In this document: piece by piece, positions 35,798 through 50,700 of the stretch
How positions within the stretch are numbered: position 1 is the first letter of the stretch
How the letters are laid out: the number at the start of each line of letters is the position of its first letter
Source: Diorhabda sublineata
Taxonomy: Eukaryota > Arthropoda > Insecta > Coleoptera > Chrysomelidae
Length of the DNA: 64,000 bases
Reading direction: 5' to 3'
NCBI RefSeq assembly: GCF_026230105.1
Contig: NC_079483.1
Location: 8,611,312 to 8,675,311, forward strand
The notes under the pieces: model-generated
Told to the model about the DNA's origin: nothing
Seen by the model: only the letters and a program-made list of their open reading frames with translations
The model's database searches: none
Position numbers and translations under genes: made by a program

Positions 35798-38700
35798 TTA
35801 GGAGGAATTCGTATCCAGTACTACATCTAATTTTTCCTGTATTTGATCAAAACGCTCAACGAACTGTGCCAGAAGTTGAGGAGCTTTCAGTGGATCCATG
35901 TCTTGTTTATTCAAACTATTTGAGCTGAAACCAAAAAAAATCCACGTCACAAATTTATCATTAGATCGATAATACTCCCAAGACACTCTCGCTGCGTAAT
36001 CTTATGTCATCCGACTGTCAATTCTCTCACTTCTACAGTCTCCTATATTTTTTTCAAAATATTCCAAATCATCACAAACTATTCCTACTAATCCTTCAGG
36101 ATTATCCCCAAAATGCTCAAATAAACATTCTTAAACGGGATTTTTTTTCTCTCCAATGTCAATTTTAAATAAAGAGAACAAAATTATAATTGGCTCACCC
36201 TATAAAAATTTTACTTCGCTTTTCCTTGGACGGTGGTGTCGTTCCAGACCACGGTACAGATCTCTCCAATAATTCTTCATTTCTATTCAATTCTCTAACT
36301 TCTTCCAATCTATTCGATTCATCCTACAATCCATAAGAAAAATGACACATTTTGGTATATTAGAACTACTACATATTTCAATATATTAGTGCTAGTTGCA
36401 TACATTAGAAACACTGCATATTTCATTTATTAGAGCTACCAATGCATTTTTTGGTACATTAGTAGTACTGTGACTCTATATATAGTGCATCAATCCCGTA
36501 GTTGTATATTTGGGTACATTAGAACTATTTTGTTTTAAAATATCATAAATGATAGAACAAAAGTTTGATACTGTAGAAATTGATAAGCAGACACGTTAAT
36601 ATGTATGTGGTGTCATAGTATATATTATGGTACATTAGAACTACTACATATCAATACATTAGAGATACAGCCATTGCGGTACATTAGAACTACAGTGATT
36701 CTATATTATAGTGTATTGGTCCTACTGTGGTTACCTTAGCCTCTTCTTGAATAACAAATGGATTCAAATTTCTCGTTGTATTCGTATTGGTAGGAACGTT
36801 GAAGAAGAATTGATTCGAAACAGGTTGTCCCACTTGAAATTGAGCCGGTTGAGTGTTAATCTCGGTTCTTTTACGCGGTTTGTAATGACGAGCATTAATT
36901 TTTTCTGCTATCCTAACGCCGCTATGCCATCTTCGAACTAAATACTTCATACGAATTACTGACACAACTACGAATACTGCTGCCCTAAAAATATAATCAA
37001 TCTGATGTGTTTGAAAAATTTCAATCGTTTTTAATTGGATGTATCTTACCTAAAACGGTGTGTCCGGTTAGAATTCAACCTGAACTTGTTTCGTTGAGTC
37101 GCCGGATCAGGTAGAGTTTCTATGGGATTGTTATGGGTAAGTATGCATTGCATTAGATACCTTTTTTGGAAGATCAACGCTTTTTTTGTACTTTCCAATT
37201 TTAAAGTTTTGGCAAACAGATAATCTGCCTGGAAACAAAAATCAAAAATATCAGTTTAATTTAGTTTTTAACGATTAACTTGTTGTCATTACCAATTATA
37301 ACTGGGACGAGAATACTGCAAAAATAACTATATTCGGTTTGACACACAAAAAAAAAAACGGAGATTCGATAGAGAGGCTTCTATATATCAAATTATGTTT
37401 GATTACCTCTTCTAGAATGATGTAAACGCAAAATGTTCACAGTTAGGCTAGTATTAAGTAAATTTTTAACAATCCTTCATCTACTTGCACTGAACCATAA
37501 GGTATAGCAAATATTCCTTTCAAATATGCAAATGACACTTGAGGAAGTTGACACAGGAGAAAAAAACTGATGTTTCAACATAGTTTGGTACGTTAGAACT
37601 ACTGTAATGAGTGGTTACGTAAAACAGTAGAAAAAACTAATGCTGTAGCATATTTTGGTTCATTAGGACTACTCTGATTACGTATTAAATCAAACAGGTG
37701 ATAAAACTACTACTGTAGTAAGTTTTGGTATATTAGAACTACTGTAATTACGTATTATGTCGAAAAAAAAAGAAAAACTGATGCTTTAACATAGTTTGGT
37801 ATATTAGAACTACTGTGATTCTGTATTATTTCGAACAGGAGAAAAATGTTTCAACAAAGTTTGGTACATTAAAACTACTGCGATTACATACTATGTCGAA
37901 CAGGAAAAAAACTAATAATCTAGCATAGTTTGCTATATTAGAACTACCGTAATTAAGTATTATGTCAAACAAGAGAGAAAACTAATGCTTTTACATAGTT
38001 TGGTACGTACTATGATTACATATTATGTCGAATAGGAGAAACTAATGCTTTAGCGTAGTTTGGTATATTAGAACTACTGTGATTAAGTTTTATATCAAAT
38101 AAAAGGAAAAAATAATGGTGTGGGGTGCGTATTTTGGGTACATTAGAACTATTTTCTTCGAGTGGATATATGAAGGCCTCTTAGAGAAAAGTTATCTTAA
38201 GGTTTATCATGTCACCTTTCAAATGAAACGAATGACACATTATAATAGATTAGTATTACTGCACATTTTGATACATTAGAGCTACAGTAATTGCATCTTT
38301 TTGGTACATTAGGACTACTGTGGTAACGTATTACATCAAACAGGAGAAGAAACTACTGCTGTAGCATATTTTGGTACATTAGAACTATTGTATTTGTGTA
38401 TTATGGTAGATTATTTTTACTGTAGTTGCGTGTTTTGGTACGTTAGAACTATTTTAATTGATTAGAGATATTGATAATGCCTTTTTTTGACAGCTCATTT
38501 TCCAGTTAATGAACTATAGTATCTGTGCTGACTTCAAGGTGGTTAGATATGTGCTTTTAGAGGATTCTTGGTAGCTTTCCCACCGAATTTCTACTCGCCA
38601 GTTTCTGCCACACCTAATCTTCTTTATCTTGAAGATATGTTATGTTTCCCCCTTTGTTTCTAAATTAGTCAGTAGGTTTATGGATGTCTCATAATATGAC

Positions 38701-41700
38701 CAAAAAATTTCCTTCCTAGCACATTGTCATCCTTATTTTTTCTATAAGCAATCCGATATCCAGATCCAACATTCATTTTCATGTCGAGCTATAATTTTAA
38801 GATCCTATAAGGACTTACCCTTGCTATTAAATCATTGGTAGGAAGCTGTGAGTTATTATTTTTGCTTGTACATTTCAATATTTCCAATTCGTTCTCTATT
38901 TGTTTCTTTTCATTAGAAATTCTTGTTATTAAATCCATCAGTTTTCTATTATCAAGTAGAGCGGCGTTGAGTTCCTTGATTTTGTGCAATAGTTCATCAG
39001 GTATTGTGCCCGAAAGAGGTGGAGGGCGATAATCGAATGGATTTTGTGATTTCAATCTCTGCAGTAGCTCCAATTTTTGTTTTATCAAATCCGCTTTTTC
39101 TTGAGATAATTCATCCTGAAAAATGAGATTTTTATCTGATAAACAAAAATTTATAATTAGATATTACCACTACTCTTTCCATTTCGAGACTCTTCTTCAT
39201 CAAACTTTCCTTAAATTCCTTTTCCCTCTTTTGTAAAAATTGAACTTTATCTTCCAAATTTTTCTTTCTTTGTACTTCTAATGTTAATAAATCTTTGGTG
39301 CCACTGCAAGTATTCTCTAATTCGATAACCGTTTGTTTCATTGTAGCTAAATCGTTGGTTAGTTTATTTTTCTCCCCTTGGAGAGTTTCGTATTCCATTC
39401 GGAGTTTATTAAGTGCTACAGTTTCAACAGTTGGAAGTTTTTTATATTCGGTAGATTCAGATTTCGAAGCTGAGCTAATGTTCTTTCTCTAAAACAGAAT
39501 ATTACAAATTGAAAATTAAATTATGGATCTAATTACCTTTAAAGAATCTATTTCCTTTTCCAATTCAGAGTTTTCGTTCTCCTTTTCTGCAACAATTTTT
39601 TTCAAAGTTTCCACGTTATCCAGCACCACGTCCAATTGAATTCTCAGCTTTTGTATACACAGAGCGTCCTCTGTTCTTGTCTGTAATAAAGCGGCTCTTT
39701 CTTTTTCTAATTCGTTCTGTAGTTCTGTAATTTTGGCTTGGAGTTTATGAACGTGCTGAAGAAGTTGCTTTTTATTTGTCTTTTCCTGAAATAATTTTTT
39801 AAATTAGTTTAATTTTACAATTTTAATTTTACACCAAGGTAAAACCGTTCTTCAAAAATGAGACATGCCTCAGGATGAATCACAGATGAAACAGCTAGGC
39901 AAGAAAAATAAAGTTAACCTGCAGTGGGGACACACAGCTAAAGTAGAAGCAGACAAATTCTTCATAGGACCTGCACCCTTTTGTGGAATTAGCTACGGAA
40001 CAATATAAAAAGCATTGGCAACCTACAAGGGCTGAGACAGGTAGACTCTACTGAATGTATCAGCCTAACCTACGAATACTAATAGGAGTCCTATTGGGGC
40101 CCTCTCGCCTCAATGGACACCCGAAGATGGTATGAAATAGAAGACGAAGATCTCTAGCTGCTAAAGCCATTCCACATTCTAAACTTTCTAAGAGGAGTTC
40201 GAATAACAGATTATATGAATGAATTTAAGGAAAATTGTATAGAAATAACCCCTTTTCTCAATAATTTGATCTAAAGCTCATAGAAACTAGTTTACGTTAG
40301 GGGTACTACAAGGATCTAATAAATTGCTTCAAATTTAAATTCGTAATAGTTCAAATTTAGTGATTTGTCAATGTTGGTGATATTTAAAAAGGATGTTATC
40401 ACATAGAGAATCAAAACTAACTTTAATATACATTTTTATATAAAAAAAAATCTCATAGAAAAAGTGGGAGTGGAAATATAATGTACCTTAGATAGAGATT
40501 TTCTGCAGGCTTCAACGTCGTGAATTTCCGAAATGGAGTTGAGGCTTTGATCACTAACGGCTGTCATAATGTTAGAATCAATTTTTATCGAATTGTCTAA
40601 TTCTCGTTTGAGTTGATCGGCGATTTCGTCTACTGAAGAAGTCATGTCGTTGTTTTTGCATTGCAAGAGTTGTATTTTCAAATTGTGGATTTCTTGTACC
40701 AATTCAGCGGTTTTTCGTTGTTCTTCTCGTAGTTTGTTACCCATATCTACGATATTTCCGGGTTCCTAGCGATAAAATCGATGTATTTTAACTCAAAAAG
40801 TGAGTGAAATAGATAAAGAATATAATTTTTATCATTCAGATACTTATACAAATTTTTATTTAAAAAAAATAGATTTCAATGTAAATGAATCTATTTACAA
40901 CGTACTCAGTTAAAGGTTAATTAATTACTCTCAATAATACCTGATTATTTCATAATCTATAAATAGATTTTAAGATAACCTCCAAAATTCCATTATAAAA
41001 TTCTTGTTTGGGGCCCATTTAAGTTTCAGTTACCATAAGGTTAGCACACAGTATGTCTCATAATTTTCAAAAATTTTGTTTTTCCAAATTTTTATTAGTG
41101 AAAAATATAAATTTAACATTTTATAGAGAATAAACAACATAACCTTGCATATCGAAGTGTCATTTCATGTTTTAGTACATTAAATCTACTGCCATTCCTT
41201 ATTTTAGTGCATTGGAACTAATATTTTTAGTTGGCCATACTTTATAGTGAACCCTACTACTGCACTAATATTTTTTATATTTTTATTATTATTATATTTA
41301 TAATTTTTGGCGTTTTTTTTTTCACTAAAAACTGCCCCCACTCAAATTGAAAGTTATACCAACTACTGATAAAGATAAATTTAACAATATGCAGGTATCG
41401 AATTCATATCTATTTCAGAAAACATGAAAATTAATAGTCCAAGACAAATTTTCTTGATAAATTTTGTGTGGTGATATTTTATTTTTGATACATTAGAACT
41501 ACTGTCATTAATAATTCAAAATTAGTAACTATGGAGAATTTCATTTTTTTATTTGAACTACTATAATTATATAATAGAATTTTTTAAAACTTTTGGTGTT
41601 ATTTTCAGGAAAAACTGCCACCACTCAAATTGAAAGTTATACCAATTACAGAGAGATAAATTTAACGGTATGCTGTGTTGCCAAATTCAAGTATTGTCCA

Positions 41701-44700
41701 TTTACAATTGAAAGTTAATTTTTTATTAATAAAGTCTAAATCAAACTCCACACTCTGGAGAATTAGTTGAATGTTTTTCAGCCTGGTACATTAGAACTAC
41801 TACCTTTATAAAGTTAATAGTTTTACTAAGCCACCAATTGGTGTTATACTAACCATCAAATTACTTTAAGGCTATGCTACGTTGTCAAGTTTAATTATAC
41901 TTGATAAATAATTGAAAATAAAATTTACAAAGTTTTTTTTATAAAGTATACATAAGCTATCACTAAATATAAATTTAAAACTACAGAAAACCAAACATAA
42001 TTGAAAAAAATGTTTACCTCACTAAAATTTACATAAACTGACACTAAATATGAATTAACCACTGTAGAAAAGAAAATTAGTGTTATTTTGTTGTGGTACA
42101 TTTGAACTACTACCATTATATAATTGAAATTTTTGAATGAATCCAAGAAAATAAAAAAAATGTACCTTAATTTTACTTTTTATCGTAACCAGATTGAGGT
42201 GTAACTGATGACTATCTTCGGCCATCTGGTTGATAATTTTCTCCTTTTCGTTAAGCAATTCCAACAGATGCGTTTTTTCTTTGATCAATTCATTGATTTT
42301 GTCTTCTTTTTGTTGTAAATCTTGTTTCAATTTAGAGCAATCCCCATTTTTCAACACCTCTATATCAGATTCTAATATAGCTATATCTCTTTGGTACCTA
42401 AAAGCAAAATATACTTAATCGAAAGGCATTATAGAATATATTTTCAACTACAGGGTGGAACAACAATACAGATTATCTACTAAAGTATGAAACTTGCATT
42501 CACCTTTCCGCATCTTCCTTTAAAACATCAATGGTGCTTTCCTTATCCATCAGAGAAGATTTTTGTTGCTCTTGATCTTCATAAAGCGATTGCAACGACG
42601 ACTTTTGAGAAGATACCGTATCTTCCAAATCCCTAATTATTTTTTTCCTCTTATTCAATTTTTCTTTCGCCGTATTCAATTCCGTAGTCAACGATTCAAT
42701 TTGTAAATTCTTATTTTCCAATTCCTTATTCAATTTCCTTATTTCGTTCGAATAATCTTCCAGATTATTTTTCAAAATGTTGTTAGTAGATTGGGATTCC
42801 CCCAAATCCATCGTTATTTGATCTATTTCGTTCAGTAAACGTTCAGTTTCTTCACTCTTTTCACACAATTCTTTCATTAATTTTTCAGTTTCACACCTGT
42901 GAGAACAAAAACAAGTTTTTTTGAAAATTACTAACATTATTTTGAACATTTATAACAAGTAATGTACAAAAATTAAACTAGGGGAGGAAAATAATTTACA
43001 GAAACAAAATAGGGGAGGAAAATTGATAAAAACTAACCCTAGCATTAGATTGTCTCGAATTTCGTAAAAAATAGAGAAGAATTTGAATTTAGAGGTTCAT
43101 AAAACTCCAAGGAATGTTAACTGATATACAGGGTGATTCAATGAAAAACTTACTTGTATTTGCTACTTAATTGTTGCTTCAAATCGTTTATTTCACTGTT
43201 TTTTATTTTAATAGCTTCGTCAACGTTAAGGAAATTTTCGTGTTTCAACTTTGTCAATTCTTTTTCCAAAATATTTTTTTCTCTGGTTAAATTTTTACAC
43301 ATTTCATCTTTTCTTTTAGAATCTTGTTCTAATACGTTTAATTCCTTTTCTTTTTCTTCGAGTTCTAATTTTTTTTGAGCTAATTGTATGCCCAAGTCTT
43401 TTTCTCTATCTTTGAGTTCTTTTTGTTCCTTTTCGAAGGTTTCTGATGCTGCCGCTAGAGTTTTTTCGGTTTCCTCGAGTGACGTTTGTAATTTTTCTAT
43501 TTTAGTTTCTAAATTGTTGAGTAGTTTCAATTTGTCTTCGTATTCTTTGATTGCAGTATCTTTGGTTTCCAGAGAAGTTTTCAAATCTTTTATTTCTTTT
43601 TTTAAATTTTCTATTTCGGTGTCTTCAAAATGGACTCTCCTATGAGATATTTCGGTAGAATTTCTTGCTTGTACTGAAGTTGCTGTATTAGGTCCAATTA
43701 TAGATGATATTTCAGCATCCATTAAAGTTTCATCAGATTTTCTTCGTTTTAAAAATAAATTAGTCGTCATCAAGGACTCGCTGTTGTTTTTACTTTCCAT
43801 TTTTCTCACTTGATCGCCATGACTCAAATCAATTATACTGATAAGTTCTTCCAAATTAGTTCCGTTGTTTTTGATTTCGGCTAAAGTTTTTAAATCTTTT
43901 TTATCCAAATTCAACGAAGTGTATGCTTCTAATAATTTTTCCGTATCATCTAATTTCAGTCTTAATCTCTCCATGTCGTTATTTTTATCTGAAATTATGT
44001 TTTCCACTAAATTAGGCACCATCTGGGAGTCGTTTTGGATTTTCTTTTTCATTTGAGCATTATCAGAACGAAGTTTATCGATTTCTTTTTGCATTTCCAC
44101 TATCAAATCATCGTCTTTGGTACAACTGACTTCATTTTCCAAATTCCTCACTCTATCTTGGGTTTCCTTCAATAATACAACCTGGTTGTTGATATATTTT
44201 TCTTTTTGTTGCAATTTTTCCCTTAAAGAAGTTATTTCGTTTTGCATATCGTAGATTTTCAATTCCAAAGAAGTGTTGGTCTGTTTTTCGATATTATCAG
44301 CTCTGATTCTTTGTTCATCCAATCTAATCTGGAAATCTGATATGAGAACTAATTGCTCCTGAATTTGTTTTTTCAAATATTCCCTTTCGCTTGCAGTTTC
44401 CTACAAAAAATAACGTTTACTCGATTGTAATATGCTTAAAACAATATATTCCCACCTCTAATTCTTGTTTTAATCCAAAAACTTGCATTTCTAAGTCTCT
44501 AATTCGTTTCATGGCCGCATCTTCGGCTCTAGAATGCCTAATCAATTTTTCCCTTAATCTAGCAAGTTGTTGTAGGGGTACTTCACAATCTTCCATTTTC
44601 TTTGGGCTTTTCGGTAACACCTAAAAAAGGAAACGATGAAAAATGAATTATTTCTCTTAATTTTATCACTTACTATTTCTCTAGCAGACAAATCTTCCGA

Positions 44701-47700
44701 AGGTGAACTGCAATTGGTACTCGCCGTAGAATGGAGCGTCTCTAATTCTTTGGTTTTTTTATCAACTTGAATTTCAATTTCGTAAAGCTAAAAATAAGTC
44801 AAATACTCACAAAACTAATATATAATAATAACTAATCCTTTATCAAACAGTAATATCATCTCCCCATCTCTCTATACCTCTATTTTCATCCCTCACTACC
44901 CCTAACCGTTTTTCTATATACTTATACACATTTCTTCATCCCTCTACGTTCACCTACACCACTTTACTTTTTATTCCCTTTATATCTCTTTCCGTCCACC
45001 TTTACTCCTTCATGTCCTTTAATATGCATCTATACATCTCTCTACTCATTTAAATGTCTCTATACATTTCTCCATTCCTTTTACATCTTTTTCCATCCTT
45101 CTCCATCACTCATTGTCTTTCTATATATGTCTCCATTCTTCTAAACGCCTCTACACCTTTCTCCATTCCCTTAACATCTCTTTTCATCCTTCTACATTCC
45201 TTATTGTCCCTCCATATGCCTCTATACATCACCCCATTCTTTTACATCTTTTTCCACCTTTCTCCATTCCTCATTGTCTTTCTATATATCCCTCCATTCT
45301 TTTCAACGCCTCTACACCTTTCTCCATTCCCTTAACATCTCTTTTCATCCATCTACATTCCTTATTGTCCCTCGATATGCCTCTATACATCTCCCCATTC
45401 CTTTTACATCTTTTTCCACCTTTATTCCTCATTGTCTTTCTATATATCTCTCCATTCTTTTAAACGCCTCTACACCTTTCTCCATTCCCTTAACATCTCT
45501 TTTCATCATTCTACCCTTCTCATTGTCCTTCTAGATCCTTCAACACCTCTCCCCATATTTTTTACATCTTTTTCCATCCTTCTCCATTCCTCATTGTCTT
45601 TCTTTATATCCCTCCATTCTTTTCAACGCCTCTACACCTTTCTCCATTCCCTTAACATCTCTTTTCATCCTTCTACATTCCTTATTGTCCCTCCATATGC
45701 CTCTATACATCTCCCCATTCCTTTTACATCTTTTTCCACCTTTCTCTATTCCTCATTGTCTTTCTATATATCCCTCCATTCTTTTCAACGCCTCTACACC
45801 TTTCTCCATTCCCTTAACATCTCTTTTCATCCATCTACATTCCTTATTGTCCCTCGATATGCCTCTATACATCTCCCCATTCCTTTTACATCTTTTTCCA
45901 CCTTTCTCTATTCCTCATTGTCTTTCTATATATCTCTCCATTCTTTTAAACGCCTCTACACCTTTCTCCATTCCCTTAACATCTCTTTTCATCATTCTAC
46001 CCTTCTCATTGTCCTTCTAGATCCTTCAACACCTCTCCCCATATTTTTTACATCTTTTTCCATCCTTCTCCATTCCTCATTGTCTTTCTTTATATCCCTC
46101 CATTCTTTTCAACGCCTCTACACCTTTCTCCATTCCCTTAACATCTCTTTTCATCCTTCTACATTCCTTATTGTCCCTCCATATGCCTCTATACATCTCC
46201 CCATTCCTTTTACATCTTTTTCCACCTTTCTCTATTCCTCATTGTCTTTCTATATATCTCTCCATTCTTTTAAACGCCTCTACACCTTTCTCCATTCCCT
46301 TAACATCTCTTTTCATCATTCTACCCTTCTCATTGTCCTTCTAGATCCTTCAACACCTCTTCTCATATTTTTTACATCTTTTTCCATCCTTCTCCATTCC
46401 TCATTGTCTTTCTATATATCCCTCCATTCTTTTCAACGCCTCTACACCTTTCTCCATTCCCTTAACATCTCTTTTCATCCTTCTACATTCCTTATTGTCC
46501 CTCCATATGCCTCTATACATCTCCCCATTCCTTTTACATCTTTTTCCACCTTTCTCTATTCCTCATTGTCTTTCTATATATCCCTCCATTCTTTTCAACG
46601 CCTCTACACCTTTCTCCATTCCCTTAACATCTCTTTTCATCATTCTACCCTTCTCATTGTCCTTCTAGATCCTTCAACACCCCTCCCCATATTTTTTACA
46701 TCTTTTTCCATCCTTCTCCATTCCTCATTGTCTTTTTATATATCTCTCCATTCTTTTAAACGCCTCTACACCTTTCTCCATTCCCTTAACATCTCTTATC
46801 AACATTCTACACTTCTCATTGTCCTTCTAGATCCTTAAACACCTCTCTCCATTCCTTTTACATCCTTTTCCTTCCTTCTTTGTTCTTCTATGTTATGCTA
46901 CATGTCTCCCTATTCTACTCCAGTCCTCTATTATATTCCCTTAAGTCTCTCTCCATCTGTCTTCTTCTTTCTCCATTCCTCTATGTGCCTCTACCTCTTT
47001 ATTCAACAATCTAGGAAATTTAAAATAAATAACGGGATTGATGCGGGGGTTGTCCTAAGCCATGTGGTAGTTCTGATGAAACTTTCTTGAATGTCGAATT
47101 ATTTTCTGTAATTGGACCTAATTCAGCCATACAAAGAAGAAATTCCCCATTTCAAAGACACCGAATTAGAAAATTTACAAATAAGTAATAAAAGATTTGA
47201 AAACTTCCTTCGAAACCAAAGATACTGCAAACAAAGGAAGAGTGAAAATTGAAAAATTACAAAAGTAACTGGAAGAAAAAAAATTTCATTTCTGCAACAT
47301 CGGAATCCTTCGAAAAGGAACAAAAAGGAGTTAAGTATAGAAAAGAAGACTCAAGCTTACAATTTAGATAAGTAAAAATTGGAAGTTGAAGAAAAAAATC
47401 TTATATATTCACCTGGGTACGAATCTGTTTAGCTGTACCCTCGTTACCACCGAGTTCAGTCTGCAATCTCAATATTTGTAACTCATTTTCCAATTTCTCT
47501 ATGTGCCTGTATAATTCCTCGATACCCGAAGCATCTTTTAAATCTCCTCTTTGTTCGCTACCTTCCAAGGCTTCTTGTTGAGCTACAACAAATTTCAAAT
47601 AACCTTCATTGACATCAACTGCCTTCGTAAATTGATTTATCAAAATGAAATTATAAATTCAAAAATACTTGCCGATGATATTTTGAAGTTTGTTAATGGC

Positions 47701-50700
47701 CCGCAAATAATCTTCGATTTCCGCGGATTTCGATTCGGTTTGCAATTCCAAATCCCGGATAATGTCGCGTAGAACTTTTATTTTTTCTACGGCTTCGTTA
47801 CGTTCCGTTTCTACATCTTTGATTCTCATCGAAGAGGCCTCTAGTTCGGAGGACTTTTCTTGTAATTGTTGTTCTAGTAGTTCAATCTGGAAATAATACA
47901 AAAAAATCATCAATTATTTTAAATTTTGTTACTAAATTTACTTTGAAGTTTGAATAACGAAAGTTTTTGATGTTATGTGTCAAAAAATGAGAAATACCGT
48001 GGTGTACAAAAAAATGGGCCATACCATCTATTACAAATCATATTTCCCCCTAGGGATGGAGATGTTGGGGGAGGGGGGAATAATAATTGGGGTTTTTGAT
48101 CAAAATGATTTATTAGAAACCCCTTTATGTCACTTTTAACTAATAGAATTAATTTCTGATAGCTTTTAAAAAAATTATACTATAGTCACACTATACACAA
48201 TCACATTATGATTACACATATTAATAATTCTAAATTAGACTAAAAAAAACTAGATTTAGTTACTTTTTGTTTGAAATTTTTGTGAAAATCGTTAAAATTC
48301 ACACATAAAATGCTAATCCATCATAGACAACTGCCAGAAAACACTCTAACATGGAAAATGTATAAATAACTTCTAGATAAATATAAATACTCGCTTCCCT
48401 CTTAAAATTTGAAATTCTATTTATAAACGTAGACTGGACGTGTTAGTAGAGGCGTTTGGGTCGCAAAAAAACAGCTCTAAATGTTCCTTATTAATATATC
48501 GAAATTAATATTACATTAAAACAATTTGAGGAAAGAAAAAAAAATTATTATACAATTAACAAGGATAACTTTCAGAAAAGTCTGGATAAACTCGCCTCTG
48601 GTAGTTCAAATGTACCTCCCATAAACACAACTAGTTTTCCTATTCAAATAGTGACAACAAGAGATAAACTCGCCTCTGGTAGTTCAAATGTACTTCCCAC
48701 AAACACAACCAGTTTTTTTTAAATAGTAACAACAAGAGATATATTCGCCTCTGGTATTCCAAATGTACCTCCCATAAACACAACTATTTTTTCTATTCAA
48801 ATAGATAAACTCGCCTCTGGTAGTTCAAGTATACCTCCCACAAAAACAACCAGTTTTTTTTAAATAGTAACAACAAGAGATATATTCGCCTCTGGTAGTT
48901 CAAATGTACCACGAATATTTAATACTAGCAACGTGACAATAAAAACTGTCTGATTATGGCATTGTTTAGTGGAAGACATACGAGGTGTGTGATAAAAGTA
49001 ATTTTTCCTATATCAAAGCATTTATTTATTTCAAAAATTTAACAGAGTGGCACTGTGAAGGTTTCCAACTGATCTTTTAGATGTTCCAATTTCTTCTCAA
49101 AAAGATGAAAATACACGTTTCTTATATCGTTTTTATTATTTTGAACGCGATTTTAGTAAAAATGTTCAGTATTTAGCTCAATATTTGAGGAAAGATGCAA
49201 ATTCTTATTATCAAAATTAGGTCTAATCTCACAAAAAGCTGAAGCTTCCAACGTTTTCAAGCTGTTTCAATTTTTTTTAAATCGCCAGTTCAAACACAAA
49301 CCGTAGACACAATGTTGACAGTCTCTTTACTTTTATCACACCCCACGTAAAACATATTATTAATAAATTGAATCGAGCTTTCAAATTTACAAAATTTTGA
49401 GGATATTTCATATTTTCAAGCTTATTATTGTTGATTTTTTCTATTTCTACAGTATTATGGGTGACTATTAGTGATGAGGGAAGCTATGTAAAAAAAATTA
49501 GTAGAATTACCTGTACAAAGGCACGACTATTGTCTCTACATCTACAGTAAGCGCCATTAACCTGCAAAGCATCCAAAAAAAAATACCGTGCGGTGAAAAA
49601 AATTCTTTACGGTGCAAGTGAGTGGAAAGCTTAAAAAAATTACATAAAATATGAGATTGTGTATAATTTACATGGAATAATGTTTTATAAACAAATTTGA
49701 TCTACAAAAAATGCGCAATGGCACTAATTTCGGGAATACCAAAAAAGAAATGGAAAAAATTAAATCCCGATAGCATGCAGCGAGAGCTAAGCACTAATGG
49801 GAGGGTTGGAATTTTAATTACGGTCTAATAACGCACTTTTTCCACTCCAACTAATAATAAATCGTTGATTATCCACTTATTCCAATTTGATAGAATAACT
49901 ATAGTCATTGGATGTCTAATCAGGGCTGTATTGATTTCAAAATTTAACAAAATCACTGGTGAAGTTTTAGGAGAACATAATCATCTTTTCTTTCAGCCCT
50001 TAATCCTTAATCTTCTTTATTCTAACCTGTTTTTATAAAATAATCCTTCTAGAATCGAACATAGTTGATTTTCCATTTTTTTTTATACAGCTTTTTGTAT
50101 TAATTTTCTCTCAAATTGTGTTTAAAACTGATTTTCAGGACTAACAAGTACCTGCTACAGTCCTAAAAGGAAATAATCTTTGTTTCTATTATCTCTACAA
50201 TCCCAATCTTCTTCTTTTTAACCAATTTTTTTATGAAAATCAACTCCCTATCGAAGACAGATTGTTTTCCAGTTCTTCATAGCTTTCCATAGTAATTTTA
50301 CCCCACACTGTATTCAAAACAGATTTTCAGGACTTACTAGTAGCTGGTAAAGTTCTAAAAACACATCTTCTTCGTTTCTATCACCTCCACAAACTCAATC
50401 TTCTTCTTTCTAACTAGTATTTCAATGAAAATCGACTTTCGATTGAAAGAAAATCGTTTTCCAAGTCTTTTGGTAGTAATTTTATCTCACACTGTAATCA
50501 AAACAGATTTTCAGGACTTACTAGTAGCTGGTAAAGTTCTAAAAACACATCTTCTTCGTTTCTATCGCCTCCACAACCTCAATCTTCTTCTTTCTAACTA
50601 GTATTTCAATGAAAATCGACTTTCAATTGAATGAAAATCGTTTTCCAAGTCTTTTGGTAGTAATTTTATCTCACACTGTATTCAAAACAGATTTTCAGGA

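Noticed and set aside
45432..46838. 468-codon ORF on the + strand, the longest in the window
   Set aside because: It lies entirely in the 162-bp satellite; the unit length is a multiple of three, so an open unit stays open. The product is a repeated SLSFYISLHSF-type low-complexity peptide inside a Plp intron.
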